Part shown: piece by piece, positions 21,501 through 36,079 of the stretch
Position numbering within the stretch: position 1 is the stretch's first letter
How the letters are laid out: each line of letters begins with the position of its first letter
Source: Proales similis
Taxonomy: Eukaryota > Rotifera > Eurotatoria > Ploima > Proalidae
Direction: 5' to 3'
Length of the DNA: 64,000 nt
Assembly (NCBI GenBank): GCA_019059635.1
Contig: JAGVRJ010000005.1
Coordinates: 2,046,001-2,110,000 of the forward strand
Position numbers and translations under genes: made by a program
The notes under the pieces: model-generated
Databases searched by the model: none
Seen by the model: the letters and a program-made list of their open reading frames with translations, nothing else
What the model was told of the DNA's origin: nothing

Positions 21501-24500
21501 TTCGCTGGTCGTAATGTCCTTCATTTTTAGAAATATGTCAAAGAATTTGAGCAGCATTTCTACATTCTGCTGATTCTCAATTAACGTGTCCACCATCTGC
21601 TTTCCGATCGGCCCGTTGAGCACATTGCCTTCGAGCATACTCAGAAGCATGATGATCATGTCCTTTTGCAAGGTCATCAGCTCGCGCATCAGTTCGATTT
21701 GATGCGGGTCTTTGCTGAGCTTGTCCTGCAGATTGGCGAATATGTAGAGGAAGCCACCAATGGCGTCCCACAGACGACTGTGAGCCAACGTGAGCTGATT
21801 GCCCACGCAAGGCCCTTGAATGTACTCAGTCAGGGTGTTGAACACTTGTTTGGCAACGTTGATTGCTTTGCAAAGGTTGTCCTTGCCCGCCGCGTCCACA
21901 GTGCTCTTGCCTGAATAGTGCCAGTAAAAGTCCATCATCGACTCCTGCAGACGTAGCAGATAGTCCACAGTGCAGATGATTGTGTTTACGGTGGTGTTGT
22001 TGCCCACTTGAGAGCGCAGGTAGTTTTGAAATTCAAGATTGTGACCTTCGCACAGCAGCTGAAGAAATCTGAACAGCGAGCATGTAAAGTCGGCGTCGTG
22101 CAGATTCTTTTTTCCCGCCATTCCGGACTCGTCGTCTGAAGAAGAGGCGCCACCGAACTGCTCTGCTTTGATGCACCGTTCAAACGTGTCCAAGTCGAGA
22201 ACGCTGCAGCTCGCCATCAGGCCGGCCAACGATGTAAAGAAGCCGTCGTCTCGCTTCTCTCTTAGATGATTCAGCATTCTGGCTTGCACATCGGTGTTGC
22301 CGCCATGCAGAAGCGAAATGCCAAGCTCCAGCGTTTTCTCCAGCATCTCTGACTTTTCTCCCTTCGACGCGCTGATGTAGAGCAGAGCCATTTCGGCCGC
22401 ACCCCGATCAGACAGTCGACTCTGCTCGTACAAAAGCTTCTGCTTTTGCATCTCAGCCTCTTCGAATGCATTTGCTTGATCTTCGTCATCGCCACCGCCA
22501 TCACCGCCGCCGTCGTCTTCATCTTCGTCTTCGATTATCTCGCAGCTTCGACTCATGATTGCGGTGTACGACATGTACAGGACATCGTCGGATAGATTAC
22601 TGGCGCCACCTGATCCACTGGTACTTGATTCGGTGGTCGCTGCTCGATTGAACGCAGCGATCAGTTGTCTGAGGGGGTCAGGTGTGCTCCCGCTGTCGAA
22701 TATGTCGACAGTGGCGACCGCATTCTCGCCTTGGCCATCGTCGGCCTTTTCACCTTCGGCCTCGGCTTCCGCTTCCTCTTTAGGTGGCAGCTCTGGACAC
22801 AAGTCCGGAATGAGACTCGACAAGTCTGTGTCGTTCTCTTCTTCTTTGTCCAGCCAGTGCGTTTTGTACGATTTCAGGAACAGATTTATGGCTTTGTGAT
22901 GCGGAATTGAGTATAGGGGAGCCATGCGAAAGCATGCCATCACAGCTCTCTTCCGCTGTCCTGAAATCAATTTCTTCCAGGCACCTTTACTCTGAGCCTG
23001 CGGGTGTTCGACCATGTGAAGGCCAAACAGCACTTTTGAAATTTCCATTATTCGCCGAATGAGCTCTTCGGGTCCGATCTGCTGCATGGTGGATATCATG
23101 TGCCGCTTGGAGCCCATACGTCTGTAAAGCATTCGCTGCCATTGAGTTCGCTGGTAAGTCTCTCGGTCGATCGCTTCGTTTATCTCCGAGCCGTTGTCGG
23201 CTATGATCGCCTCCGATGACTTGAGGTACTTTCTCACAAACTGCTCGACCATCTCTTCTTGATCTTTGCTCAACTCGAAAAACGCGCTGTCCTCAGCGTT
23301 CGACTGACTTTGGTTCTTGGCCGCATTTTGCTTGAGCGCTTTTCCAGACGGATCGGTGCCGTTCACGATGTCGATGAATTTCTGCTTTGTCAACTGGATG
23401 AGCTCTTGCTCTTTACCTTCGAACAAATTCATTCCGATCTGAATGAGACGCTTGAGCGAGGCCACGATCAAACTGGTAAACTTCTTCTCGCCTTGGCCTC
23501 CCTTCTTTCGTTTCTTGCCGCCTCGTTGCTCATTTTGACTCTTGTTGCTGCTGCTGCTTTCAGAGCTGAGCGCGACCAAGTCAGTGGCCACTTTGTTCGG
23601 CATGATCAATTTCATGTTGTCTATTTCATTGGCGCTGACAAAGTTGAGCTCTTCGCGTTTGAACAGTTTCGACTTGAGCCAGATGTTGAATACCTCGGCC
23701 ACGTTGAAGTAGAGCTTTCCCGAGCTCTCGTCCGGATATTTGAGCCAGTAGGCTTTGTGCAAGTCGACAAACTTGATCAACAAAGGATACAGCGCGTAGA
23801 TGTTGCGCACTAAAATTTCAAAGTCTCGCTGCAGGTCGCCTTCGATCGCCTCTCGATCGGTCGAGTCTACGTTTCGAGTGACCGCTTTTATCGACACTTC
23901 TCTTTCATACAACTCGTGCGCTTTGTCCGATATTTTCATCGAGACGGGCAGGAAATTCTGCTCCAACAAATCGATCGTGGCGTTGGCAATTATCGACTGA
24001 GAGAAGCCTTGAATCGACCAGAAGATTGAAAATACGCTCAATCTAGTAGGCAAACAAATTGTCTCTTACTTGCAATCCGATTCATCCAGGACGCGTCTTG
24101 CTCGTCGATATTGTTTCTAATCAGCTTGAGAATGAACCCAAGCACTTGATTCATTAAGTCCGATGTAACCCCGGTGAGTTGGGCACTTGAGAAATAAAAA
24201 AAATTTTTTTCAGATTCGAGTCCGTTTCTGACCCCTGACTGAGATTGATTCTATTTACCCGTCCTGCTTTTCGTTGAGTGTGATCGCGGCCATGGGCTGG
24301 ACGGCTTTATCGCCCGATTTTGCATCGCGTGCATTGCTGGGCGTCTTTTTGGTTTGAAGATTGGTGGTCGAAGCGCTAAGTGACGTCGGCTGTTGATTGC
24401 GCGACGGACCGTGACACCACCAATGACTCAGGTAGCTGCAAATGGTCGGAAGCAGCACCTCGATAATGTGAGGCGCTTGGTGATATTTTCCACTCGACTC

Positions 24501-27500
24501 GCAGAGTGTTCCGATCTCTCCAATGATATCGGACAACGTCGGCAGATTCTTGCCAAGTCTGTTCATGATCTCGTGGCCTTCGAGTGAATGCTCGCCGAGA
24601 TTCGACTCGCTCAAGCCGTACATGATTGAATACTTGTTGTTCTGATTGAACTCAGACTCGAGAAAGGCGATCGGAAACGCCGACGCGAAAGCACCTAAGC
24701 ATTCGCCGATCAGGGGCCTATGCCGGTCCAGTTCGTGATTGATCCACTCGCGGTCTATGAGCTGTCTGGACTTGGTGCCCAGAGTCCACAGAGCGTCGAG
24801 TATTTTGTAGGAGGCGAGCTGAATTTCACCGATCAGAACATCCTGTCCGTACTGATTGGCGCCGAGATGCTCGAACATCGAGGAGAGCACGGGCAGCAGG
24901 ACCATGTTTATGTAGTCAAGAAAAGCGCATGTCTTTTGACTCGTGCCAATCACGTTGCTCAGTCGCATGTTCTTCAAGTCGTCGATCAAGTCCTTTAGAT
25001 CGTCGGCGGCGTAGGAAAAGAATGGCAAGAGAGAGGCGCGCACAATCTCGGGACTGTATTTCATCACCGAGCTCACGTCAACTGCTTTGATGAGGACTTG
25101 AAGACAGCGCACTGTGATGCTTGTGTCGCTGCCGAAGCTAGTCAGTCTCTTCCTCATTAAGAGCGCCAGCTTACAAAACAAGCTGCAAGCCATTTCTTTT
25201 TCCTTGGGCAACGCCACTCCGCTCGGTTTGTAGCTGCTCGATTTCTGAATGAAATACGCTCGATGCGACTGAAAGTACTTTTCGATCAGGGGCAGCACGA
25301 CCTTGGTGAAGAACTTTACGTCCTGGTTGGATGTTCTGAAGCTGCTTTTGCGCGAGAACTTTGCACTCTCCTTCACTGACTGCATATTCAACGACGCCTT
25401 TTCCACATACTCGAGCAGCTTCTCCAGCAGACTGTAGGCGAATCTTATTTCACTCTGTTCGCCATTTTTGTCGTCATCGTGCATAGCTTTGGACATGAGT
25501 CGATTGTCGCTAACACTGTTCTCCATACCCAGACTCAGACGATAGCCGATCAGCTGTAAGAACTTGATCAGCTCATTTGAACGAGTGAGATCACTTGAGC
25601 GCTCACAGTCGGTCAGCAAATCGTACGGAACAATCAAATGATGCAGACCAGCTCCGACATTCTCCAAATCTTGCTGCTTGCGTCGCGCCCAGAGATGATG
25701 GCAGTTCTCGGCCAACTTCACCACCAGGTCGTCTTGCTCTCTGGTGAGTGTTATGTTGCTCAGATCGAACGGCTTTGGCACATATCCCCTAGCCATCTCT
25801 TTTGGTATTTTTTGCATGAGGCGAGCGGCGTTTTTGGCCGCGTTTATCGAATAGTTCTCCGACTTTTCAATCGACCAGCCCAGCACCTTCATTACCTTAA
25901 GACTCTCGCGCGTCAATTCTTCGTACTTTTGCTGCTCTTTTTTGCTCAATGCAGAGAAGGCCTTGAGAAGAGGATGCGATTTGCTCGAATCGTTATACAT
26001 CTCGCCGTACGACCAGCCCTCTTCAAATCGAGCAAAACTCCACAAGTCGTGCGCGTGCTCTGAATAGATTTTTATGACCTCTTCCATTTCGGTGATCAAT
26101 ACAGCTCCTGAAGTATCGATCGGCCGGCCTTCGAACGGTGCCGGCGAAAATGGCTCGAAATCGGTCTCCAATTCCAACTGCTGCGCACTAACGTTATACG
26201 AGTAATCAGGCGACAGAGCACATCCGATTGCAGATAAGCATGGAAGCGCCTTGCTGAATAGGTCTGGATCATAGGCCCTGTGGGCCAGTGCGTCGAATAT
26301 TCGAGTGAACAACGTCATAGTCAGCCGCTTCTCCTCTTCGCTTGCGTGTGAGCCTATGGAGCCGGCGCCGTAATATTTACTACACCGCTCGTACCAAATG
26401 GTCAGCATGGTCAGTGGCACTTTGGTGTACTCCTCTAAAGTGGGTATGTCGTTGACTAGTTTTTTGAGTAAATTTCGCATCATGCTCGGTTTCATTTGAT
26501 TGGTGAAGGCGATCAAGAACTGACAGACCACGTCCAATTGACCCGTGGTCAAGCTCTTGCACTGCGATAGACGGTAGATTGTGTTTAGAACGGTCTGCAT
26601 GAGTGAAGTTTTCGACTCTGACTCGCTGAAGAAATGCGCGTAGTTGGTGAGCAGGGGCAAGACAGAGCCGCATAGGTAGCGATTGAGCGCTAGAGCCATG
26701 TCAAATTCTGAGCACCCATTCGAATCCAATATGGTCGCGCATCTGATGTCCGGCAAGAAGCACGTCTCCAGAATACGAAAGAAAGTTTCCTGATCGGGAA
26801 TTCCGTAGACCCGGTCTAAAAACAGCAGCACAGACATTTTGTGGCTCGGCTGAATACCAGGCAAATGCTCGCTGAGAGCCGGCTGCTGTGGGATCGGAAG
26901 TGTGAAGCGGATGGCCAGAACGCCTTCAAGGTCTTCCATAGACACCAAACTGCGTAGAATCGAGCGAGCTCTAATCGAATCCGATTTGCCCATTTTAATT
27001 GTCTCTTCGCTGGGCGCTGATCGTCCCAACAACTCGACTAGAGACGCATAAAAGGAGAGAACCGCTGCTCCGTAGTCGATGTAGTCTTCATCCTCTTCGG
27101 ACGGGATCCGCGAAAAGTCATATTTAGTTTCGTTGGTAAAGTTCAGACTTAGCTCTGATTCAATGTCCAACATGGCAGACAAGACAATCGGATTCTGATT
27201 GTTTTGTGTGGCTGTGACCTGTAACGACATTTTGATCGCGTCGATTGCGGCTTTGAGGAGGCCACCGCCTTCGCCGCGTAGGGCTGGACCCAGGCATTCG
27301 GGACGTCGGATGAGCAATCGAACGATTAAATTGGCATTCTCCTCAACGCTATCACCGTTGACCCAAACGCAGAATTTCAGGAAGTCAAGGAAGCGCTCGC
27401 CTTCGACTGGGTCCCATCCGATGTCCGGATAACCTTTGCCTAGGAGTTCAGAGTTGGTCTGTAGGCCACATCGTGACAAGTAGGCCGCAATTTTTTCTAG

Positions 27501-30500
27501 ATCAGACTCACGCAGAGCCAAAGAGAGATCATTGTTGTCCATGAGCGACGAGCATGCCACATCCAGAGGACATGAGCCGCGTAGAGAAGGCCGAGACAGC
27601 AGCATGGCGCTGTTATCCAACAAATAGCTCAAATGCTCAAACATCGCCTTTTGATTATTGCGACTTGTGCGGCAGAAATAGGACAAGAACTTGCAGCAGA
27701 CCACAACCAGCTCGGTATTTTCCTCAGCGGGCGCCTCTTCCTCGCTCAGGCCCATTTGGGCTCCACTGGCCGGGCTGTTCTCTAGCATTTCGGTTGCAAT
27801 CTCTTGCTGATGCTGGCGACGATTAAGCCAGTTAATCATTACTTGCATGACTGTTTCATGCACACACAGAGCTCTCATGAGGTCCGGATGCTGGAAAAAT
27901 ACTCGATTGCCCATGATGTCGTTGAGACAGCTCTTCATTATATCCTCCTCGCATGGACTCATTTGAACGCACAACAAGCTTCTGATGATGCTCAGCGAAT
28001 GGACCAATTCGGTCACGTCATGAGTGCTCTTCTCCGACACCACGTAGGTCTTGCTCAGGCACTCGGATACTTCGCCGAGCGCATTGTACTGCCGGTAGAC
28101 AAGCGAGAACATCTCGCGAACTAACTTCTGGTCGTTGATGAACGTGTTCTTGGCCCATTCGATCAAAGTTTCGGTGATTGTCTGAGGCAGTAGATTCATT
28201 TGGCCTGCGTTCTCCTCAGCTTTTCCAGCCGCTTCAATCATTTGCTGACCGAGCTCATCGTTCGGCAACAGTGGAAGTGCGGCCTCATCTTGAGCCTGCA
28301 TGCTCTGCTCACTCTCACCAAACAGAAGAACTTTGACTATTTTGCCCAACACGCTCTTGGATTTGCCACTGTCGTCTTCTTGGCTCTCTTCGTCGACGCG
28401 GTTTTTGATGCGTAGCAGCTGATTGAGAAGTGAATGAGAGTCGCTGAGTTTGCTCTTTATCTCGTCCGGCAAATCAATGTTGGAATACTTGGACGACTTG
28501 AAATCAACAAGCGCTTCCATTTGATTGCGGGCCGGACACCTGAACTCTTTGGTTTTGCGGGCCATTATAGCCGACGGGATCACGGTAGACATGTCTTTTA
28601 GCTCGTTATAGCGTTCTTTCTGATCGATTTGAACCATCTTGACGTAGTCGGCGCTGAAGCTCACAATTGCCTCGATTCTGAATCTCGTCACATAGTCGCA
28701 CAGGCCCTGAAACAACTTGCACAGCTCGTATCTGATCTCATCTTCCAAATGCTTGTTTAATAGACCCTCGTCTAAGTTGAGCTCTTTAGACCAAGTTTTT
28801 TAGTCGGATGCTGACGATTAGCGCCATGAGGAAATTAGGCACTTTACCTCGATGGTTGAATTTTTTCGGATCGAGCAAGGCGAGTATGTGCTGGAAATCG
28901 TCCTGTTCAAACACGTCCATGATGAGAAGATGATTGATTACTCGGAGCAGAGGCCTGGATATGATTTAATCGGTTAATCGAAATTCAGTTGGATCGCTCG
29001 GATTAAAATGCTCAAATTGGTTGAAGAAGATCTAACACTTACACGAAGAGGGCCGAGAGCGAGCCGCCGATCGGATCGCGAATATGCGACGCACTGACAC
29101 GTACCGCGGCGGAAAATGACTCCAAGGCGTATTGCTTGAGCCGGTCGATGTTGAAGGCCGGAGGAACCAAATGATACTTTTGGCTTTCATTTTGGACGTC
29201 GTCGAGAGTTAACAGGAACGGACGAACTGAAACGAACTCATCTCGGCTGGGCATGATGCCTCTCTGTAAAGGATCATGATTTTCAAGCTTGTTCTCCATT
29301 AGTCTGTCTGTCAGCGGTATAACAAACTCGTGCTTGGTCATTGCACGAGAGATGACGTAAGACTCCAGATGGAGCTTTATCAATAGATTGTGATAGCCTT
29401 TGCGAAGATTACCGTGCATAACTAAACTCGAACTTTCGATTATCCGCTTAAAAATCCGATATATAGAAGCTTACATTGATTTTGAATGCAGTAGGTCAGT
29501 TGGCGCTCGTTGATCAGCTTGCAAACTTGATGAGCGACAAAGTTGTTGCTCTGAGCGCACAGTACGTCATACAGATGCAGCATACTCTCAAAGAACCTTT
29601 GGAAAAGACGGCTCAATTAGAAACGGATGGAACAAGATCAAAGGCTTTTAAAGCTACTTTAGATATTTCTCATTCTCGTTTAGCTCGAGCACGCTGAACC
29701 ATCTGTCTTTTTCAGGCACATAGATTGCCAATGTGTTGACTGCCGAAGCAAATAAGAGAGCAGATTAGATGAGAGGATCAAGGGTGAAGTTCTATTTCAG
29801 ATATTACCGTTCTGTTCGCACAAAAGACTCCAGCCGAGGAGACTGTTCATTTTGAGAGTGTGAATCTTGAGATCTTCGTTGGGCACTCGGGACCATTTGA
29901 TTGATTTCAAAAATTGCAACTTCAATCGTGGCGGGAAGCTCGGCTTTATCTGTTTGCCAGACGTCGGAAACAAGGCGGCCGACAGCGGTAGACAGTTTTT
30001 GAATCTTCCCAATTCGATTTGAAGAACCTCTTTGGTAGTCGGCTCGACAAACACGGCCGGATAGAGCTTTGAGCCCGGCTCGACCTGAAATCGCAGGCTT
30101 GTGTCTTTGCCGTTCATGGTGAACTGAACCATTCCTGTGGACAAGTCCACAATGCAGCCGATCAATATGCTGGTCGAGAGGCGCTTCACATTCAAGACTT
30201 CTGAATCGGACATGCTCTGATAGAGTTCGGCGGCCGACAGGACAAAGCAATCCTTTCGCGTGAGGCTAAAATTTTCTAAATTAGACCAAGAGCCCACGAA
30301 GAGGAGCTTCTCTAGACCGACCTTGAGATGATTGAGCCGTCTGGTGTGGTGTTGATCAATGTACACTTGGCGACATGTTCTGAATCGAATTGGCTGTCGG
30401 CGTCGTTAGATATGAGATGATGAAATTTAGATGTTGTCCAGCCGACAAATACTTTGGTCAAATCCTGTCCCGGAAATATTCTCACGCCGTAATAGTATTC

Positions 30501-33500
30501 GTCAACAAAGTCAATTATGGCCTGCAGTTCAAGATCGTCGCTCTCAATTGCCGCAATAGAAGTGTCCGTATCGGTCATTAGGCCAGATTCATCAATGCCC
30601 GATTGACGAGAGAAGTTGGCCGATTTGCTTGAGCTAATCGCTTCTTGTGGACTCTCCTTTATGCTGAGCAGTGTGCTTGAGTTGATTGGCACCAGGGAAT
30701 TGGAAGTGCCAATTTCACTCGATCGCGACACCTTGGCCTTGGTGCCGCTTTGACTTCGACTTTTGCTTGCTTTGGCGTTGGTGGCCAAGGGCGAATTCTC
30801 GCGCGATATTCGATTTAAAAGGCCGAACGGCGATTTAGTCCTCGGCTGTTTGTGGGTGAGTTTATTGAAAAACGACGAGATTGGCTTGCTTCCGTGGTGA
30901 TGGCCATCAGCCAGCGCGGTCACATCAACTTCTCCTTCCTTTCCCGTTTGTGATTCAAACGCCGTCTCGTTCGACGTGAAATTAAAAACTTGATTCGCTT
31001 GCAATACAAACTCGAGTTGAATTCAAGCTCAAATTGGAGGAGTGAAGGTCAATTACCTTCGTTTTCTTCCAGCTGCTGCTTATAAGCTTTAAGCGCATTT
31101 GCTCGGCGTTCTTTGATCACAGATCTGCAATTAGAAAATTTTCAAAAATTATTTATGTTTTTCTGCGTCAAAATAAATTCACAATCGACCTTGAAATAAA
31201 TTCATGGTGAAATGTCAGTGGCAGGCTTAATCTCAAATATTCCATTCGCTTTCGCTCGGTTCCGAACGATTTGCTGAACAGCTTGATGTACGGTGAGTTT
31301 TCCCTTTGCAAATTAAATCAATGAATGAGCAAGAAGCAAGTGAAAGGCGAGCACAGATTTCTGCTTACGAATTGTGCTTTTGAATCTCAAGCGTTTCATG
31401 AGAGTCGTCCGCGTTTTCAAACGACGGAATCTGATTCGAATACCAGAATGAAATCGGCCGCGTCATATTGACTGCGAACGGCTCGTATCCCTCTTGAAGG
31501 CCACAACTTGTGAAGTACTTCAACGAGTTGACATCTTGTCCAAAGTTAACTCGAATGCGCTGGCCACTTGAGAGGGTGAACGTGGGCACATAGGCTTGCG
31601 AAACGTCAATGTTTTCAAACGCGAATTCGGCGCCCGTCGAGTCCATGAGAAACTCGCCGTTCAACGAGAAGCTAATTATCTTGTCGTGCATGTCGATCAT
31701 CACTCCGACAATGTCGCCGACTTGACACTTCTTGCCAAATTTGTCGTTCGCCCCGTGCCATTTGCGCGCCTCAAAACAATCAAATGAGTATGAGGTGAGC
31801 TCAAATCTGATGTCAGAGTTGGGCTTGGATATGCTCGGCGACCAGCCAAGCACGATTGTTCCCGGCGTGAGAATTTCCGCTTCGTAGTACCACTTGCCGC
31901 TCTTGATTGCATAAGTCAACTCAGCCCTGTAGGTGCGCGATATGAACTTTGGCAAATGACTCTTTTCTGACTCTGTGCATGAAATAGAGAGAATTATTCT
32001 TATGCTTGACTAAAACCAAGGTAAACACGTTGAAACATGACAATAGAACGGAACAGGCTACATGCAAGTTGAGCTCAACATTCGGCTTACCGTTGAGCCC
32101 GAGACCCATTTCTTCTTCGATCTCTTGCGACGGAGACTCAATCGCGTAGCCGTAGGCGAGTAGAGTCTTCACTGTGTCCATTGCTCTTTCTCTGTGAACA
32201 GTTCAGATTATTCTGGCTGTCAGGCCTTAGGAAATCGAAAAAAAAAGCAAACTTGTTGGCCTTTTTTATCATCGAGTCCACTTTTTGATATGGAAGCAAG
32301 AACGGGTGTCGCTTTTGTTCGTGATTCTTTTCAATTTCAGATGGCTTACTATGCAAGCAAAAGAGTTTCAAAGTTTTTTGAGTAGCCACCTCAATCAGGC
32401 CATAAGTCCAGCCCTCCAGAATTCGCTCCTTGCACCAAACGTTGTGCGTGTTCTCCGCCAATAAATCGACCAGCTTTTCCAGCTTGGGCGTCAGTTGAAT
32501 ATTTTTGAGATCGAGTGGCTGCGGCTTGTAGCCGTTCATCTGCAAAAACGCATTCGGAAGCTTGATGAACTTGAGTCGACGCTCTTCATGCCTATCGTCC
32601 ATTATGACCCGGTAGCCGAACGAGAATATGGTTCTGAAATCAAACGTTCCACTTTACTTGACATTCCCGACTATTATTCTCTTTTTTTTTTTTACTTTAA
32701 AGTGTCGAAAGCGAGCGTGAGATCCGACATTTTGTTATCATGTGGCAGCATTTCAAATTGACAAATACAATTGTGCAGTCTCTGTGCGTCACTTCGGTAC
32801 TTTTAGGAACAGAGCTTGTTCAAGTCGAAAATCGAGTGAAAATGGGAAGCGAGCTTACTTCGGAAAAGCGCCATCCTTGCTCGATTTTCAAACAAGCCCA
32901 TATTTCGTGCAGGTTTTCGGCAAGTCGGTAGCGAATCTCGTCTATGTAGTCCGGCAGAGCGACACCGGTTGTATCAATCGGGTTCGGTGTAAATGCGACC
33001 TTCTCCAAAGGCTGGGGTGGTCCCTGGAGAATGCTCTTAGTAAAGGTGCCGTACGAAAAGCAGGGCTCGATTTTAATTCGCTGTTTTTGCAGCATTGCAT
33101 GATAGATCGGAGCACAGCCGTCCGGCGGACCGAATCTAAAGCGTCCATTGTCATCGCCGAACAAAAACCGGCAGCTGATTTTTGATGACATGCTCACTAC
33201 TGGATAGAACAAGCTGAATAAATTAAATTCCCTGAAAAAGCCTTTCATGGGCACGCCGTTCAGAGAGAACCAAATTTCAGGTATGTTGAGATCCAAGAGA
33301 CAGCCGATCACGTCGCCTTTCCTGAGACCACGGAAATCATCGCCGTTTATGATTTTGTTGCGTCCGGCGAACCAGAGACTCAGGCCGTCGAATCCAAACG
33401 AGTAAACATCGTCGCCAACACCAGCAGGTGAGATGCCCTCAGAGCCGTCCGGAGTGGGCTGAAACTCGTTGCTGGCCCAGCCCACACGAAAGTGAGGAAT

Positions 33501-36079
33501 CGAATCTGATATTGCTTCGATGAAATCGATCTCGACCTCGAAATACCATTTTTTGTACGCCGACTCTCCATCACACACACCGACCATAATATTGGGACGT
33601 GAACTAAAACAAGCAGAGAATAAGTTTAAAAATCTGAAAAGTAGAACGAGATCGTACCATGAAATCTGATCGATCAGATAAGTCTGAAGAAGAAGATCGC
33701 GCCTCGAGAGTAAGTTATCGCAAATTAGATTCTGATTGGTGCGGACTGCGATTCCGTTGTTGGCACACAGGGCGCTCAAGACTGACAGAACTTTAGGATC
33801 GCGACCGTTTCGATCCAGAAGCGAAATTATGCCCTGAATGTGGCTCTCTTTGATCATATTCAACGCTTCGGGACTGTCGATCAGGACGCAGTGAAGAACT
33901 TCAAGGACGCCTTTAGATGTCTGTTGGCTAATCAGGCCGTTGATCAGGCCGTCTAGTCGGTTGCCTTGCGCAAATTGGGCGCAATTATTGCGATTGCCTT
34001 TTATCATTGTGGCCAGTAGAGTGTAAAGCTGATCATAGATCTCATCAATTAGCTCTTGCTTTCGACCTTCGAACAACGGGCCGTTTTTGTGCGGCTGTTT
34101 TTTGGCCTCGCTGTACTTGTCGATTGTGTCCAGAATGAGAGAGATCATTCCCTCCTCGTGGAACAGGTCCTGTCTGTTGTGCAACACTTTGAGCTTGTTC
34201 TGCCGCTCCTCGTGGCTGCAGTTGTCGCTCGGCTGCGCGAAAAAGTCGATTAGGTCTTCAAGGCACTTGTAGACTTTTTCCAGGCTTATTTTCTTCCAGA
34301 AGCGCACCATGTTTTTATTTTCTGGATTCAATGACTCGGGCGTCAAGGTCATGGCTCGAATGAACTTGGAAAAGAGACTCATGCACTTTCTGATCACAAG
34401 CGCCGCTCTGGCTTCTTCGTCCTGAGCGCGAACTATGGTAAAGCAGTCGTCCATGTGGCCCTCGGTCATCATAACAGCCTTTTTCTCTTCTACTTTGCCA
34501 ACGCCTCGTTTCTTTGTCTCGTAAGTCTGATAGGAGAGCCAAGTGGAAGAACTTGCATGCTGGATGTAAACCAACGTATCACCGTATTTGATCAATGGCG
34601 GGCCCATTCCGTCAATCTCTTGCTCGTCCATTGAACGCTTGTCGTCCTGCCATTATTAAATGAAGAAAACAAACATTTGAATCGGACTGGACTAAGTAAA
34701 GGGGCCTAATTTTGAGAGTCTGCTACCTTGTTTGGCGTCAAAATAAAGGTGATGGCCTCTGGAGAGGCGCGTTCACGATGAACTACGGACAGATCGCCAT
34801 TAATCACGCCCAAGTATCGATTTGAAGTAATATGCCGCAGTCTGACGTAGCAACTCCAGTTCATGAACGCTCCATACCACCTGCGGAGTGAAATGTGTTT
34901 AATGCAAGGCGTCGAGCACAACCAAGATTGGTGGTTCACCTACCGACTACGCAAGAACTCGAGGCGCCAAAGCGAACGAGCATGATTACAAGCGGCACCA
35001 GTTTCATAATATATATCGTAAGGGTGCTCGCTTACTCCCGGCTGTGGCAAAGTGAAGCATTGGTCCATGTTGCCATGAAATAAACGCAGCACATCGCCGC
35101 CGAACACAAATCCGTTGCTCTTTACTCTGACGTTGCCCGAAGAGATTGGAAGCAGAGTCCACAGGGTCTGCTGGAAGGACGCGTTCACTTTATAAATTTC
35201 CGACGAATAGATGTGCTTTGAGATTGAGAAACTCATGAAAGAAGGACGAGGCTAGCGAGTAAAAAAGGCGGATCATACCAGATAGCGTTCGGAAGCGACC
35301 GAGACCAGAATTATATCGTCTCCGACGCGAACCTTCTCGCCTTCCGATCGTTGTTTAGATGCCGGATGAATTGTCCACCAACACGACTCGCCTGATTGAT
35401 AATTGAGGAAATTAAAGTTTGTTTTCATGCTCAGCTTGTGATCATTTGCGCGGAAGATTACCCTCTGAATCTGTTTTGAGACCAACATCAAAAGCTAGCT
35501 TATCACTTGAAGAGCTCGTCGACAAGCAAGTGAGGTACTTGAAGAATCGATTAGAAATGTTTTCATGAGCTTATCACGCTGCGCTTACTTTGTCAGATTG
35601 AAGATGCTTGAGTAGGACGGCATGCCCGTACAACAGAGTCTTGTGACCCGATTGTTGAATGGAGCTCAGCTAAATGCGGCAACACGCTGAATTAGACCAG
35701 AAGTGGCACGGCCTGAGTGGACATTTGACTTACACTCGTATCGCTGTTCGAGTTGACCACTTCCTGCAAAGCCTTGACCGAGAGCGCCTGCTCAAGTACG
35801 AATAAACAGGCGGGCATGTTTGCAGTGACGACCTCGGCCGAAATGTCCTCGATGAAACACATGTTGTTGCCAAACGCCTCGGCAGCTAGAGCCATGCGTT
35901 TACTGGTCCCGCTTTGACTGACAACAGAACAGTTGAGACATATGTAGTCTTCCTGAACGTGTCCACAGGCAGATTAGACCAAGACTAGAGATAGAAGAAC
36001 GAAGAGGGGAAGAACGCACCGTTCGCATATAGGAAAGATCATCCTGATCGCTTGACGGCTTATCTTCCTTTGACTCCAT
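18509..36079 (-). CDS. RyR: Ryanodine receptor (sarco/endoplasmic reticulum calcium-release channel), complete
   Basis: 31 exons, 5200 aa. From the 5' end: 36079-36020, 35952-35734, 35669-35589, 35537-35462, 35391-35279, 35215-34944, 34880-34727, 34646-33658, 33603-32859, 32781-32696, 32633-32390, 32344-32253, 32185-32091, 31972-31369, 31303-31190, 31124-31057, 30997-30322, 30265-29808, 29739-29658, 29596-29475, 29421-29043, 28954-28848, 28783-24259, 24185-24070, 24007-19638, 19578-19432, 19365-19234, 19168-19012, 18949-18885, 18824-18672, 18610-18509. Start has context GCCATGG. Domain order is typical: MIR/RIH N-terminus ([17 protein letters not shown]), three SPRY domains ([31 protein letters not shown]), RyR repeats, helical solenoid, and two intact EF-hands near residues 4340 and 4370. 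The membrane part has the selectivity filter [11 protein letters not shown] near 5055, then CFICG and the end [12 protein letters not shown]. It forms the tetrameric channel for excitation-contraction coupling. Confidence 0.97.
21345..21486 (-). other. RyR: EF-hand pair of the ryanodine receptor
   Basis: Within the large exon, two canonical 12-residue calcium loops read [12 protein letters not shown] and [12 protein letters not shown] on the minus strand. Acidic or Asn residues stand at every coordinating position and Glu at position 12. Vertebrate RyRs carry degenerate loops at this site. The intact form suggests direct calcium binding, an inference from the motif. Confidence 0.85.
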
